Position numbers and translations under genes: made by a program. Below are positions 27,209 to 36,918 of a stretch of 64,000 bases of DNA, piece by piece (position 1 is the stretch's first letter; every line of letters begins with the position of its first letter). The notes under the pieces were generated by a model, which saw only the letters and a program-made list of their open reading frames with translations, did not search any database and was not told the DNA's origin. The stretch is taken from positions 124,001 to 188,000 of the forward strand of contig NZ_JALJRA010000010.1 of the NCBI RefSeq assembly GCF_022968135.1, given 5' to 3'. This stretch comes from Pseudorhizobium tarimense (GTDB lineage: Bacteria; Pseudomonadota; Alphaproteobacteria; Rhizobiales; Rhizobiaceae).

Positions 27209-28396
27209 ATGGACATGTCCCAACGGCCGGCGGCTGCTCCGAAAGCTTCGATGGTCACGCGCGAGCGTGCGGCGGTTGCGCTGCTGTTTCTGATGAACGG
27301 TTTTTTCGTCGGCGCATGGGCGCCGAAGATCCCGGAGTTCGCGAGCCGTCTGGAGCTCACGGAAAGTGCGCTCGGCATTATGATCCTGGTATTTGGTCTA
27401 GGATCGCTCGTCATGATGCCGATCGCCGGCAGCCAGATCGCTCGCTTCGGCTCCAGCGCCGTTTCCCGGGTTGCGGCCGTCCTCGCCGTCCCGACGCTGC
27501 TTCTGCTGACCTGGGTTGGGAGCATCTGGTCCGCGGCCATCGCGATCTTTCTCTTCGGTGGCCTGATCGGTGCCATGGATGTTGCCATGAATGCCAATGC
27601 GGTTGCGATAGAGAAGCACATGCGCCGGGCTATCATGTCGTCCTGCCATGCCTTCTGGAGCCTCGGCGGCCTGTTGGGTGCGGCGAGCGGCGGCTTTCTG
27701 ATCGAGCGGATGGGTGTCTCTGGACATGCCATCCTGGTGACCGTCCTTGCTGCTTTGATGTTGGCATTCGCCTGGCCAATGGTCCTGCGCGATGCGCCCC
27801 ATCCGGAAGAGGTGCACGAGCGGTCGCGGCTGCCGCGGACAGCGGTTCCTTGGCTGATCGGGGTGATGGCTCTGTTCTGCATGATCCCGGAAGGGGCTGT
27901 GATCGATTGGAGCGCGCTCTATCTCCGCCAGGAACTCGGCGCCTCCGTCACCGCGTCCGGTTTCGCCTTCGCGGCATTCTCGCTCACTATGGCGGTTATG
28001 CGCTTTGCCGGTGATCTGGTGCGAGACCGATTCGGCGCCGTCAAAACTCTGCGTGTCTGCGCAGTCATCTCCGTCACGGGTCTCCTGACGGTAGGGTTCG
28101 CGTCGAGTGATATCATGGCGATCCTCGGCTTTGCCCTTGCTGGGATCGGCATCTCGAACCTCGTGCCGATCGTCTTTTCGGCTGCCGGAAACCTGCCGGG
28201 TCTTCGGCCGGGCGTGGGGCTCTCCGTCGTGACCACCATGGGCTATTCGGGCATCCTGCTCGCTCCGTCGGCCATCGGCTTCATCGCCGAGTATAGCGGC
28301 CTTGCGCTGATCTTTGCCGCGCTATCGGTGTTGCATCTGGCCGTGCTGGTGTTGTCGCCGTTGGCGCGGCACGCGGACGGCGTTCGGCACGACTAA
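27209..28396 (+). CDS. MFS family transporter
   Basis: A 395-residue protein with about twelve hydrophobic segments. It begins with a short cytoplasmic tail and the helix VALLFLMNGFFVGAWAPKIPEF, resembling the YbjJ/fucose-permease-like MFS subgroup often annotated only as MFS transporter. Repeats of glycine-rich helices (LFGGLIGAMDVAMNANAV) are typical. No substrate can be assigned from the sequence. It is flanked by the pyc terminator and ispG, so it is probably its own unit or a leader gene to ispG (91-base gap). Confidence 0.8.
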   Translation: MDMSQRPAAAPKASMVTRERAAVALLFLMNGFFVGAWAPKIPEFASRLELTESALGIMILVFGLGSLVMMPIAGSQIARFGSSAVSRVAAVLAVPTLLLLTWVGSIWSAAIAIFLFGGLIGAMDVAMNANAVAIEKHMRRAIMSSCHAFWSLGGLLGAASGGFLIERMGVSGHAILVTVLAALMLAFAWPMVLRDAPHPEEVHERSRLPRTAVPWLIGVMALFCMIPEGAVIDWSALYLRQELGASVTASGFAFAAFSLTMAVMRFAGDLVRDRFGAVKTLRVCAVISVTGLLTVGFASSDIMAILGFALAGIGISNLVPIVFSAAGNLPGLRPGVGLSVVTTMGYSGILLAPSAIGFIAEYSGLALIFAALSVLHLAVLVLSPLARHADGVRHD

Positions 28397-28487
28397 CCTG
28401 CAAGGCTCGCCGATGTGAAGCGGCGTAAGGTTGACATTGGCAAGGTCATCATCCACCTGAAGACAGGTTTTCAGCTGCGAGAGCTCC

Positions 28488-29738
28488 ATGTCCACACCGC
28501 TTGAATATGATCCGAAGCCGCGCCGGGCAACGGTGGCCGTCGATGTCGGCGGCGTCATCGTCGGCGGCGGTGCCCCCGTCGTCGTGCAGTCGATGACGAA
28601 TACGGATACGGCTGACATCGATGCGACGGTGGCGCAGGTGGCGGCGCTCTACAAGGCCGGCTCTGAGATCGTCCGCATCACAGTCGATCGCGACGAGAGT
28701 GCGGCAGCGGTGCCGAAGATCCGCGAGCGCCTGTTGCGGCTCGGCATGGACGTGCCGCTGGTCGGCGACTTCCACTATATCGGCCATAAGCTACTTTCCG
28801 ATCATCCGGCCTGTGCCGAAGCGCTTGCGAAGTACCGCATCAACCCGGGCAATGTCGGGTTCAAGGACAAGAAGGACAAGCAATTCGCCGACATCATCGA
28901 GATGGCGATCCGCTACGACAAGCCGGTGCGCATCGGCGTCAACTGGGGCTCGCTCGACCAGGATTTGCTGACGACGCTGATGGATCGCAATGCCGCCGAA
29001 AGCTCGCCGATGTCTGCGCGCCAGGTCATGCACGAGGCGATCGTGCAGTCGGCGCTGATCTCTGCCGAACTTGCGGAGAACATCGGCCTGCCGCGCAACC
29101 GCATCATCCTGTCGGCGAAGGTCAGCCAGGTGCAGGACCTAATCGCGGTCTACTCCATGCTCGCCGAACGCTCCAACCACGCCCTACATCTGGGGCTGAC
29201 GGAAGCAGGCATGGGGTCCAAGGGCATCGTCGCCTCGTCGGCTGCCATGGGATACGTCCTGCAGCACGGCATCGGCGACACAATCCGGGTGTCGCTGACA
29301 CCGGAACCAAACGGCGACCGCACCCGCGAGGTGCAGGTGGCGCAGGAACTGCTTCAGGTCATGGGCTTCCGGCAGTTCGTGCCGGTGGTCGCTGCCTGCC
29401 CCGGCTGCGGGCGCACGACCTCCACCGTCTTCCAGGAACTCGCCCAGCGGATCCAGGACGACCTGCGCAAGAACATGTCCGTCTGGCGCGAAAAATATCC
29501 CGGCGTCGAGGCGCTGAACGTCGCGGTGATGGGCTGCATCGTCAACGGTCCCGGTGAGAGCAAACATGCAGATATCGGCATCTCCTTGCCCGGTACCGGC
29601 GAAACGCCTGCTGCTCCCGTCTTCATCGACGGCAAGAAGGCGATGACCCTGCGTGGTCCCGATATTGCCTCGGATTTCGAGAAGCTGGTGATCGATTACA
29701 TCGAGCAGCGCTTCGGCCAGCGCAGCGCAGCGGAATGA
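28488..29738 (+). CDS. ispG: 4-hydroxy-3-methylbut-2-enyl diphosphate synthase (flavodoxin type)
   Basis: A 416-residue IspG (GcpE), the penultimate enzyme of the MEP isoprenoid pathway, which reductively opens the cyclic diphosphate MEcPP. It contains the TIM-barrel start [20 protein letters not shown], and the cysteines that hold the 4Fe-4S cluster in CPGCGRTT and GCIVNGPGE. The C-terminal region matches the alphaproteobacterial form. It is followed by an OmpA-like lipoprotein gene 75 bases downstream. A polyprenyl diphosphate synthase, which uses the pathway's products, lies 1.4 kb away on the other strand. Confidence 0.96.
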   Translation: MSTPLEYDPKPRRATVAVDVGGVIVGGGAPVVVQSMTNTDTADIDATVAQVAALYKAGSEIVRITVDRDESAAAVPKIRERLLRLGMDVPLVGDFHYIGHKLLSDHPACAEALAKYRINPGNVGFKDKKDKQFADIIEMAIRYDKPVRIGVNWGSLDQDLLTTLMDRNAAESSPMSARQVMHEAIVQSALISAELAENIGLPRNRIILSAKVSQVQDLIAVYSMLAERSNHALHLGLTEAGMGSKGIVASSAAMGYVLQHGIGDTIRVSLTPEPNGDRTREVQVAQELLQVMGFRQFVPVVAACPGCGRTTSTVFQELAQRIQDDLRKNMSVWREKYPGVEALNVAVMGCIVNGPGESKHADIGISLPGTGETPAAPVFIDGKKAMTLRGPDIASDFEKLVIDYIEQRFGQRSAAE

Positions 29739-29813
29739 GCGCAATCCGTCCCTGTATTGCCGCATTTTATGGTAAATGACCGTCCATCAATGACGACGGG
29801 GACTTCGATTCGC

Positions 29814-30470
29814 ATGATCAAGAGATTCGCACTCGTTGCGCTTGCCGCAACCTATCTTTCCGCCTGCACCACCACCGACCCTTACACGGGCCAGCAGAAG
29901 GTTTCCAACACTGCCGGAGGCGCTGCGATCGGTGCCGGCCTCGGTGCTCTGGGTGGTCTTGTCATCGGCGGCGGCGACAAGGGTCGCAACGCGCTGATCG
30001 GCGCTGCCATCGGCGGCCTGGCCGGCGGTGCGATCGGCAACTACATGGACCAGCAGGAAGCTGAGCTTCGGGCGCAACTGCAGGGAACCGGCGTTTCCGT
30101 TACCCGCGTGGGTGACCGGATCGTGCTCAACATGCCGTCCAACGTGACCTTCGCAACGGACCAAGATCAGGTGATCCCGCCGTTCTACCCGACTCTCGAT
30201 TCCGTTGCGATCGTGCTGAACAAGTTCAACAAGACGCTCATCGACGTGAACGGCCACACGGATTCCACCGGAAGCCTTGCACACAATCAAGGTCTCTCCG
30301 AACGTCGCGCGGCGTCTGTCGCCAACTATCTGGCAAGCCGCGGCGTCGATCAGCGCCGCATGTCGACGCTCGGCTTCGGCCCGTCGCAGCCGATCGCATC
30401 CAATGCGACGCCAGAAGGCCGGGCGCAGAACCGCCGCGTCGAAGTTATGATCGCGCCGATCTCGCAGTGA
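29814..30470 (+). CDS. OmpA-family outer-membrane lipoprotein with glycine-zipper
   Basis: About 218 residues. The N-terminus MIKRFALVALAATYLSACTTT is a lipoprotein signal with the lipobox LSAC. A glycine-zipper segment rich in GxxxG and GAAIGG follows (about residues 35-75), then a C-terminal OmpA peptidoglycan-binding domain with GHTDSTGS and LGFGPSQP near the end. This is the YiaD-like arrangement that links the outer membrane to peptidoglycan. The frame is open upstream to 29757, but the lipoprotein signal fixes the likely start at ATG 29814. Confidence 0.88.
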   Translation: MIKRFALVALAATYLSACTTTDPYTGQQKVSNTAGGAAIGAGLGALGGLVIGGGDKGRNALIGAAIGGLAGGAIGNYMDQQEAELRAQLQGTGVSVTRVGDRIVLNMPSNVTFATDQDQVIPPFYPTLDSVAIVLNKFNKTLIDVNGHTDSTGSLAHNQGLSERRAASVANYLASRGVDQRRMSTLGFGPSQPIASNATPEGRAQNRRVEVMIAPISQ

Positions 30471-30491
30471 TCCAGGACCTGACGGGCCGTC

Positions 30492-31133
30492 TCAGAGGCG
30501 GCTCGTCAGGAGCTTGAGGCCGGCAAAGCAGTAAAAGGCGGACATCGCGCCTTCGATCCGCCGGCGGGCAAACTGGTAAATGCGGAGCGCGCGTGGCGCC
30601 GAGAAGAGAAGCGCGTAGCCCGAAAAGATCAGCAGCCCCGACGTCAGGCACAGGCCAATGATGGCCGCAATGGCAGACGCAGGTGCCGCCTCCGGAAGTC
30701 CCAGTGAAATAATCGCCAACCACGCGAAGATCGCCTTCGGGTTCGTGACATGGATCGCATATCCCCGCAGCAGAAGTCGGCGAGCCGTGGACGTGGCGTC
30801 CCTTTGCGCCAGCGGAAGATCGGCGTCTTTCATGCGTGCCGAGCGAAAAGCCTTCCAGCCGAGATAAAGAAGATAAAGCCCGCCCGCGATCTTCAGGATC
30901 TCGAGTGCGAAGGCGTGGTGGCGAAGGATGGCTGCCACGCCGAGTGCCGCGGCAGTCGCCCAGGTGGCCGAGCCGCCAAAGATCCCGAGTGCGATGATCA
31001 ATCCAGCCCTGCGCCCCTGTGACATCGCGGTGCCGATGATCGCGAAGATCGCCGGCCCGGGACTGATCACGGCGACGAGATAGGCGACGTAAGCGGGCCA
31101 CATGGCCGGGAGGTAGTCGAAGATCTCCGTCAC
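30492..31133 (-). CDS. LysE/RhtB family amino acid exporter
   Basis: A 213-residue inner-membrane protein with about six hydrophobic segments and the family signature AVISPGPAIFAIIGTAMSQGRRAG near residue 21. LysE-type translocators export basic or neutral amino acids or homoserine lactones. It follows the polyprenyl synthase gene by 12 bases on the same strand, so the two are probably co-transcribed, although their functions are not obviously connected. It converges with the OmpA-like gene at 30470. Confidence 0.85.
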   Translation of the reverse strand: MTEIFDYLPAMWPAYVAYLVAVISPGPAIFAIIGTAMSQGRRAGLIIALGIFGGSATWATAAALGVAAILRHHAFALEILKIAGGLYLLYLGWKAFRSARMKDADLPLAQRDATSTARRLLLRGYAIHVTNPKAIFAWLAIISLGLPEAAPASAIAAIIGLCLTSGLLIFSGYALLFSAPRALRIYQFARRRIEGAMSAFYCFAGLKLLTSRL

Positions 31134-31145
31134 GGCCGCTCCTGT

Positions 31146-32060
31146 TCAGCTTTTCCTGTCGGCGATGAAAAGCGCTGTGGCTTCCAGCGTGGCTGCCTGT
31201 TCCCCATAGGGGGCGAGGATTTCCATGGCTTCGTTGGCAAGGGCGGCAAGTCTCGCTTCTGTCCATTCAATGCCGTGCAGGGCAACCAACGTGCCCTTGC
31301 CGCGCGCGGCGTCCTTGCCAGTCGCCTTGCCCATCGTCTCGGCATCTGCCTTGACGTCCAGAAGGTCGTCTGCGAGCTGGAAGGCAAGGCCGATGATCTC
31401 GCCGAACCGCCGCAGTCGCGCGCGGTCATCCGCCGTCGCATTGGCGATAATCGCACCGACTTCGCAGGCAAAGCGGAGTAGCGCGCCGGTCTTCATGGCC
31501 TGCAGCGTCAGGATACCTGCTTCATCCGGGGGAGAAGTTTCGGCCGCAAGATCAAGCGCCTGGCCGCCTGCCATTCCGCCAAGACCCGATGCCCGGGCAA
31601 GCGCCAGCACCAGCTCGTTCTTCTGCCGGTGGGAAAGGTCGGTTTCCGGTGCGGCGATGATGTCGAAGGCATAGGTGAGCAGGCTGTCGCCGGCGAGGAT
31701 TGCAGAAGCTTCGTCAAAGGCCTTGTGGACCGTCGGCCTGCCACGCCGCACATCGTCGTCGTCCATCGCGGGAAGATCGTCGTGGATCAGCGAATAACAA
31801 TGCACGCATTCCAGTGCAGCAGCGATCCTCGCCGCGGCCTCGGGAGGGCCGCCGAGCATGGCGGCGCTCTCCTGCACGAGGAACGGCCGCAGCCGCTTTC
31901 CGCCGTTGAGCGTCCCATGGCGCATGGCGGCCAGCAGGCTTGTCGGGCGGCTGATCTCGTCCGGCTGGCGTTCGTCGGTCAAAAGAGAGGAAAGCAGCAG
32001 CTCGGTTGCGCGAGCGCGTTCCGTCAGGCGGTGTTCAAAGTCGTGGATGGGCCCTGTCAT
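31146..32060 (-). CDS. Polyprenyl (farnesyl/geranylgeranyl) diphosphate synthase
   Basis: A trans-prenyltransferase of about 304 residues that condenses IPP with allylic diphosphates. Both aspartate-rich motifs are present: DDLPAMDDDD in the first (with the two-residue insertion usual for bacterial IspA-type enzymes) and DDLLD in the second; GGKRLRP marks the IPP site. I start at ATG 32060 (MTGPIHDFEHRL), because the upstream 24 codons to 32132 do not look like the family. Length and motif type fit IspA (FPP synthase); GGPP production cannot be excluded. Confidence 0.87.
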   Translation of the reverse strand: MTGPIHDFEHRLTERARATELLLSSLLTDERQPDEISRPTSLLAAMRHGTLNGGKRLRPFLVQESAAMLGGPPEAAARIAAALECVHCYSLIHDDLPAMDDDDVRRGRPTVHKAFDEASAILAGDSLLTYAFDIIAAPETDLSHRQKNELVLALARASGLGGMAGGQALDLAAETSPPDEAGILTLQAMKTGALLRFACEVGAIIANATADDRARLRRFGEIIGLAFQLADDLLDVKADAETMGKATGKDAARGKGTLVALHGIEWTEARLAALANEAMEILAPYGEQAATLEATALFIADRKS

Positions 32061-32185
32061 GGCGGCTGTTTGGCACGGCCCGAAAGCGCGCGCAATGGTT
32101 TCGGAGTGCGCCCACCTTTTGTTCGGCTCCACTGGTCATCATGGGCATCTGCGGTTAAGAAGCGGACGACGAGGAAAGGGCAAAA

Positions 32186-32929
32186 GTGGAAGCCGAACGG
32201 GACGACATCGCTGGTGAGGAGAGTGCCTCCGTGCGCCGTGGAAGACGCGGACCTGTTGCCAGATTCCTCCGCCGCATGGTGCTTCTGGCGCTCGCCCTGC
32301 TCGTCGCGCCCTACCTGCTGATCCTTCTCTACACCCTGCCGGTCATTCATCCCGTCTCAACGCTGATGCTGGCGGATCTCGCCCTGTTCAGAGGCTATGA
32401 GCGCCAATGGGTTTCTCTCGATGACATCTCGCCCAACCTGGTGCAATCGGTGATGATGTCGGAAGACGGTCAGTTCTGCCGCCATGGCGGGGTGGACTGG
32501 GGTGAAATGAAAGTGGTGGTGGAAGAGGCGCTCGACGGTGAAACAACGCGTGGTGCCAGCACCATCCCGATGCAGACCGCGAAGAACCTGTTCCTCTGGA
32601 ATGGCCGCTCGTTTGTGCGCAAGGCCCTTGAACTGCCGCTTGCAATGGCGGCGGATTTCGTCTGGTTGAAACGGCGGACGATGGAGATCTATCTCAACGT
32701 GGCCGAATGGGGACCGGGCATCTATGGCGCGGAGGCGGCCGCCCAGTATCATTTCGGCGTTTCTGCGAGCGATCTGACGCGCAGGCAGGCGGCGCTCCTA
32801 GCCGTTGCCCTGCCCAATCCGATCACGCGGGTCGCCGGCAAGCCGGGCAACGGCATGCAGCGGCTGGCGCGCGTGGTGGAGAGAAGGGCACGAAACTCGG
32901 GCGAATACATCACCTGCATTTATGGCTGA
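32186..32929 (+). CDS. mtgA: Monofunctional peptidoglycan glycosyltransferase
   Basis: A 247-residue GT51 enzyme with one N-terminal membrane anchor ([19 protein letters not shown], about residues 32-50) and a periplasmic catalytic domain: [14 protein letters not shown] with the catalytic glutamate, [16 protein letters not shown] and [14 protein letters not shown]. It polymerises lipid II into glycan strands without a transpeptidase domain. GTG 32186 is preceded by GAGGAAAGGG. It is divergent from the polyprenyl synthase gene, whose products lead to the lipid carrier it depends on. Confidence 0.93.
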   Translation: MEAERDDIAGEESASVRRGRRGPVARFLRRMVLLALALLVAPYLLILLYTLPVIHPVSTLMLADLALFRGYERQWVSLDDISPNLVQSVMMSEDGQFCRHGGVDWGEMKVVVEEALDGETTRGASTIPMQTAKNLFLWNGRSFVRKALELPLAMAADFVWLKRRTMEIYLNVAEWGPGIYGAEAAAQYHFGVSASDLTRRQAALLAVALPNPITRVAGKPGNGMQRLARVVERRARNSGEYITCIYG

Positions 32930-33001
32930 CGTTCAGCCTTTTCATTGGTCGCTCTTCATCAAGGCCGCTATGCCGGTATCGTCACAAGACGGGAGACGTG
33001 C

Positions 33002-33649
33002 ATGGACAGTTTGACGCTCTATATCGGTAACAAAAATTATTCTTCCTGGTCTTTCCGACCGTGGCTGGCAATGACTGCAGCAGGCATCCCTTTCGAAGAA
33101 GATCTGATCCCGTTCGACTTTCCGGCAGGCAATCCGCGATTCAAGGAGATCTCGCCGACTGGCCGCGTTCCGGTGCTCCACCACGGGAACCTGCGTGTGT
33201 GGGAGTCGCTTGCGATCATCGAGTATGCGGCGGAGATCTTCCCGGACCACCCGGTGTGGCCAGAATCGGCGAAAGACCGGGCGGTCGCCCGCTCGATCTC
33301 GATGGAGATGCTCTCCGGCTTCCGCGCGCTACGCAATGCATGCCCCATGAACATGCGCCGGTCAAAGGGCCGGATCAAGCTTCTCGACGGCGTAGCCGGG
33401 GACGTTGAGCGGATCTCGTCGATCTGGAAGGAATGCCTCGACCGGTCTGGCGGCCCCTTTCTCTTCGGAGGGTTTTCTGCGGCCGACGCCATGTTCGCGC
33501 CGGTCGTCAACCGGTTCGAGATCTATGAGCTGGTGGAGGAGCCGCAAGTGCTGGCCTACATGACGGCGGTCAAGAACCACTCGGCCTGGCTGAAGTGGCA
33601 GGAGGCGGCGCTGGCGGAGACATGGATCGTCCCGGAAGACGAAGCCTAG
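33002..33649 (+). CDS. Glutathione S-transferase family protein
   Basis: A 215-residue two-domain protein. The thioredoxin-like N-terminal half starts LTLYIGNKNYSSWSFRPWLAM with the serine of the GSH site, and continues to SPTGRVPVLHHGNLRVWESLAIIEYAAE, which is the cis-proline and glutathione gamma-glutamyl contact. A helical C-terminal domain follows. GGGAGA lies just before ATG 33002. It is 72 bases after mtgA. Function within the family (detoxification, isomerase) cannot be read. Confidence 0.88.
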   Translation: MDSLTLYIGNKNYSSWSFRPWLAMTAAGIPFEEDLIPFDFPAGNPRFKEISPTGRVPVLHHGNLRVWESLAIIEYAAEIFPDHPVWPESAKDRAVARSISMEMLSGFRALRNACPMNMRRSKGRIKLLDGVAGDVERISSIWKECLDRSGGPFLFGGFSAADAMFAPVVNRFEIYELVEEPQVLAYMTAVKNHSAWLKWQEAALAETWIVPEDEA

Positions 33650-33791
33650 CGCCACGCGGAATTTTTGCTGCAGGGACTGGTCAAGCGCCCGATCAGCATG
33701 TATAAGCCGCCCAAATTTCCGATATTAAGGCTTGTCCAGTTCGGCTAATTGCGCCGGGGATGACCCTTTGCACGAAAGTGGAGTAACGAAA

Positions 33792-33977
33792 ATGGCTGTA
33801 CCGAAGAGAAAAACGAGCCCGTCCAAACGCGGTATGCGCCGTTCGGCTGACGCTCTGAAGAACCCGACCTATGTCGAAGACAAGAACTCCGGCGAACTGC
33901 GCCGTCCGCATCACATCGACCTTAAGACGGGCATGTATCGCGGTCGTCAGGTTCTGACGCCGAAGGAAAGCGCATAA
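33792..33977 (+). CDS. rpmF: 50S ribosomal protein L32
   Basis: A 61-residue basic protein starting [20 protein letters not shown], the family hallmark, and ending in an alphaproteobacterial tail ([16 protein letters not shown]). There is no zinc-binding cysteine set, as in other Rhizobiales L32. The gene stands alone between a 142-base leader and a strong terminator. Confidence 0.97.
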   Translation: MAVPKRKTSPSKRGMRRSADALKNPTYVEDKNSGELRRPHHIDLKTGMYRGRQVLTPKESA

Positions 33978-33999
33978 GCGCCTTCGTCAAGTAATGAAC

Positions 34000-34027
34000 A
34001 AAAAAGGCCGGATTTCCGGCCTTTTTT
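34000..34027. terminator. Bidirectional intrinsic terminator between rpmF and phaR
   Basis: An almost perfect inverted repeat: AAAAAAGGCCGGA and TCCGGCCTTTTTT around a very short loop (34000-34027). A and T runs flank both sides, so it can stop rpmF and the convergent phaR transcript. Confidence 0.92.
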
Positions 34028-34048
34028 GTTGTTTGCCTGTTGGTCGTC

Positions 34049-34624
34049 TCAGAGATTGTCGATGCGGCTCTGCAAGGTGCGCAACTGCTCCTTGAGCTCA
34101 TCGAGGTCCTTGGGATCGCTTTTCTTTGCAGTCGGTGCGCCGGCTTGTGCTCCGAAAGGCGAAAACATCTGCATAGCCTGCCGGAACATTTCGGTGTTGC
34201 GCCGCACCTGCTCCTCCATCAGTTGCATCGGCGCCTGCAGGTTCTTGGTTAGCTGCGTATCTCCGAAAGCCTTCGTCATCTGCTCGCGCATCTGCACCTG
34301 CTGCTCGGCAAAGGCTTGCATCGAGTGCTCCAGGAAGGTCGGCACGACCATCTGCATCTGGTCCCCGTAGTAGGAGATCAGCTGGCGCAGGAAGGAGATC
34401 GGCAGGAGCGTGTTGCCGGTCTTCGATTCCTGCTCGAAGATGATCTGCGTCAGCACGGAGTGGGTGATGTCCTCCCCGGTCTTGGCGTCCTGGACGACGA
34501 ATTCCTCGCCCTTCTTCACCATCTTGGCGAGATCTTCCAGCGTCACATACGTGCTCGTGCCCGTATTGTAGAGGCGCCGGTTGGCGTATTTCTTGATGAC
34601 TGTTTCGCCTTCATTCTTGGCCAT
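34049..34624 (-). CDS. phaR: Polyhydroxyalkanoate synthesis repressor
   Basis: A 191-residue PhaR/AniA regulator. It has the conserved N-terminal DNA-binding/accumulation domain (KKYANRRLYNTGTSTYVTLEDLA), then the PHB-accumulation domain (DAKTGEDITHSVLTQIIFEQE), and a C-terminal half with methionine- and glutamine-rich helices and a coiled-coil end. PhaR binds PHB granules and DNA, de-repressing phasin and related genes when polymer accumulates. It is divergent from phaA, with 235 bases between them that contain paired TGCGCA sites. Confidence 0.95.
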   Translation of the reverse strand: MAKNEGETVIKKYANRRLYNTGTSTYVTLEDLAKMVKKGEEFVVQDAKTGEDITHSVLTQIIFEQESKTGNTLLPISFLRQLISYYGDQMQMVVPTFLEHSMQAFAEQQVQMREQMTKAFGDTQLTKNLQAPMQLMEEQVRRNTEMFRQAMQMFSPFGAQAGAPTAKKSDPKDLDELKEQLRTLQSRIDNL

Positions 34625-34738
34625 GTCTGCCTCCTCCGCCCGTCCATTCGTTGGGAACGGGGTTCTCCCGTACCGACTCTATGCTCAAATACGCGGCAGT
34701 GACAATGGCATTTTGTGCATCGCGGGGTAGACCGATGC

Positions 34739-34756
34739 TGCGCAACAAATGCGCAA
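34739..34756. promoter_or_regulatory. Paired TGCGCA palindromes, candidate PhaR operator
   Basis: TGCGCAA occurs at 34739-34745 and again at 34750-34756, an 11-base offset that would put both on one face of the helix; each core TGCGCA is self-complementary. PhaR proteins are known to favour TGC...GCA sequences. The position between phaR and phaA fits an operator, but the assignment is inference. Confidence 0.35.
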
Positions 34757-34859
34757 ACATGCTCACGATCTACGTCTTCTTCCACCGTCAGACGCGTTTG
34801 ACTTCACCTTCAAGCTTTGTCAGTCTTTCAAGATAAAATGAAATACGAGGAAGCCGCCC

Positions 34860-36041
34860 GTGAGCCAGTCATCCATCGTTATTGCAGCCGCAGCCCGTAC
34901 GGCCGTCGGCTCATTCAATGGTGCCTTCGCCAACATCCCTGCACACGAACTCGGAGCCGCCGCCGTCAAGGGCGCGCTCGACCGGGCGAACGTCGAGGCG
35001 GGAGAGGTGGATGAAGTCATTCTCGGTCAGGTCCTGCCCGCAGGGGAGGGGCAGAACCCGGCAAGGCAGGCGGCGATGAAGGCGGGCGTGCCGCAGGAAG
35101 CAACCGCCTGGGGTGTCAATCAGCTGTGTGGCTCCGGCCTTCGCGCAGTGGCGCTCGGAATGCAGCAGATCGCGCTGAGAGACGCCAAGATCGTCGTCGC
35201 CGGCGGCCAGGAGTCCATGTCGATGGCGCCGCACTGCGCGCATCTGCGCAACGGCGTGAAGATGGGCGACATGAAGATGATCGACACCATGATCAAGGAC
35301 GGGCTGACGGACGCCTTCTACGGCTATCACATGGGCATCACCGCGGAAAACATCGCTCGCCAGTGGCAGCTTTCGCGCGACGAGCAGGATGGTTTTGCCG
35401 TCTCCTCACAGAACAAGGCGGAAGCGGCGCAGGCTGCCGGCCGGTTCAAGGACGAAATCGTGCCTTTCGTGGTGAAGACGAGGAAGGGCGACGTGACGGT
35501 CGATGCCGACGAATATATCCGCATCGGCGCCACGTTAGAAAACATGGCAAAGTTGCGCCCTGCCTTCGACAAGGAAGGTACCGTCACCGCCGGGAACGCC
35601 TCGGGGATCAACGATGGGGCGGGAGCCGCCGTGCTGATGACGGAGGAGGAGGCATCGCGCCGCGGTATTACGCCGCTCGTGCGTATAGTCTCCTGGGCAA
35701 CTGCCGGCGTCGATCCGCAGATCATGGGCACGGGGCCGATTCCCGCATCGCGCAAGGCGCTGGAGAAAGCCGGCTGGAAGGCGAGCGATCTTGATCTCGT
35801 CGAAGCCAACGAGGCATTCGCGGCCCAGGCCTGTGCGGTCAACAAGGAACTCGGCTGGGACCCGGCGATTGTCAACGTCAACGGTGGCGCCATTGCCATC
35901 GGGCATCCGATTGGCGCCTCCGGTGCTCGCATCCTCAATACGCTCGTCTTCGAAATGAAGCGCCGCGGCGCCAAGAAAGGTCTGGCAACGCTGTGCATTG
36001 GTGGCGGCATGGGTGTCGCCATGTGCCTCGAAGCCATGTGA
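34860..36041 (+). CDS. phaA: Acetyl-CoA C-acetyltransferase (beta-ketothiolase)
   Basis: A 393-residue biosynthetic thiolase, the usual length. The acyl-accepting cysteine is in [11 protein letters not shown] (Cys90), the histidine in [10 protein letters not shown] and the second catalytic cysteine in LCIGGGMG. It condenses two acetyl-CoA to acetoacetyl-CoA, the first step of polyhydroxybutyrate synthesis. The start is GTG 34860 with GAGGAAG upstream. It is followed at 75 bases by phaB, and phaR lies upstream in the opposite direction, a conserved rhizobial arrangement. Confidence 0.96.
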   Translation: MSQSSIVIAAAARTAVGSFNGAFANIPAHELGAAAVKGALDRANVEAGEVDEVILGQVLPAGEGQNPARQAAMKAGVPQEATAWGVNQLCGSGLRAVALGMQQIALRDAKIVVAGGQESMSMAPHCAHLRNGVKMGDMKMIDTMIKDGLTDAFYGYHMGITAENIARQWQLSRDEQDGFAVSSQNKAEAAQAAGRFKDEIVPFVVKTRKGDVTVDADEYIRIGATLENMAKLRPAFDKEGTVTAGNASGINDGAGAAVLMTEEEASRRGITPLVRIVSWATAGVDPQIMGTGPIPASRKALEKAGWKASDLDLVEANEAFAAQACAVNKELGWDPAIVNVNGGAIAIGHPIGASGARILNTLVFEMKRRGAKKGLATLCIGGGMGVAMCLEAM

Positions 36042-36116
36042 ACTCGGTTTGGTCCGGGGGTGAATGCTGTTTAGGCCTCGAAGAAGGCCAATGGAATGCC
36101 TGAGGAGGGGAGGCCG

Positions 36117-36842
36117 GTGAGCAGAGTAGCATTGGTGACGGGCGGCACGCGAGGCATCGGCGCCGCAATCTGTGTGGCGTTGAGCGCGGCGGGCTACCGG
36201 GTTGCAGCCAACTACGCCGGCAACGAGGAAAAAGCTCGGATGTTTGGAGAGGAGACCGGAATCCCGGTCTTCAAGTGGGACGTTTCGGACTACAACTCTT
36301 GTTCCGAAGGCCTCAGCCGCGTCACGGAGGAGCTGGGGCCGGTCGATGTGCTGGTCAACAATGCCGGGATCACCCGCGACGGCATGTTCCACAAGATGAC
36401 ACCCGAGCAGTGGAACGAGGTCATCGGCACCAATCTTACCGGCCTTTTCAACATGACGCACCAGGTCTGGGGCGGCATGCGGGAAAGGGGCTTTGGGCGC
36501 ATCATCAACATCTCGTCGATCAACGGCCAGAAGGGCCAGATGGGACAGGTCAACTATTCCGCAGCCAAGGCAGGAGACCTTGGGTTCACCAAGGCGTTGG
36601 CTCAGGAAGGTGCGGCGAAGAAAATCACGGTGAATGCCATCTGCCCCGGCTATATTGCAACGGAGATGGTGCGAGCCATTCCCGAAGCGGTGTTGAAGGA
36701 GAAGATCCTGCCGCACATTCCCGTGGGACGCTTGGGTGAGCCGGAAGAGATTGCCCGCTGTGTCGTCTTTTTGGCGTCAGACGACTCCGGCTTCATCACC
36801 GGCTCGACCCTGACTGCCAATGGCGGCCAGTACTTCTGCTAG
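36117..36842 (+). CDS. phaB: Acetoacetyl-CoA reductase
   Basis: A 241-residue short-chain dehydrogenase that makes (R)-3-hydroxybutyryl-CoA, the PHB monomer, normally with NADPH. It shows the cofactor motif TGGTRGIG, NNAGITRD, the catalytic serine in NISSINGQKGQMGQ and the YSAAK tyrosine-lysine pair. I choose GTG 36117 (SRVALVTGGTRGIG) because GGAGGGGAGG precedes it and the product matches known PhaB length; an ATG at 36096 would add seven residues. No phaC polymerase gene is present in the window. Confidence 0.95.
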   Translation: MSRVALVTGGTRGIGAAICVALSAAGYRVAANYAGNEEKARMFGEETGIPVFKWDVSDYNSCSEGLSRVTEELGPVDVLVNNAGITRDGMFHKMTPEQWNEVIGTNLTGLFNMTHQVWGGMRERGFGRIINISSINGQKGQMGQVNYSAAKAGDLGFTKALAQEGAAKKITVNAICPGYIATEMVRAIPEAVLKEKILPHIPVGRLGEPEEIARCVVFLASDDSGFITGSTLTANGGQYFC

Positions 36843-36871
36843 GCTCCATGCCCTTGAACCTTGAAAATGAA

Positions 36872-36901
36872 AAAAAGGCGCCGGTCGAGCGGCGCCTTTT
36901 T
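36872..36901. terminator. Bidirectional intrinsic terminator after phaB
   Basis: AAAAAGGCGCC at 36872-36882 pairs with GGCGCCTTTTT at 36891-36901 around an 8-base loop. It can terminate phaB and, on the other strand, the glycine-zipper lipoprotein gene. Confidence 0.9.
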
Positions 36902-36918
36902 CAGTGGAAAGCTGATGA

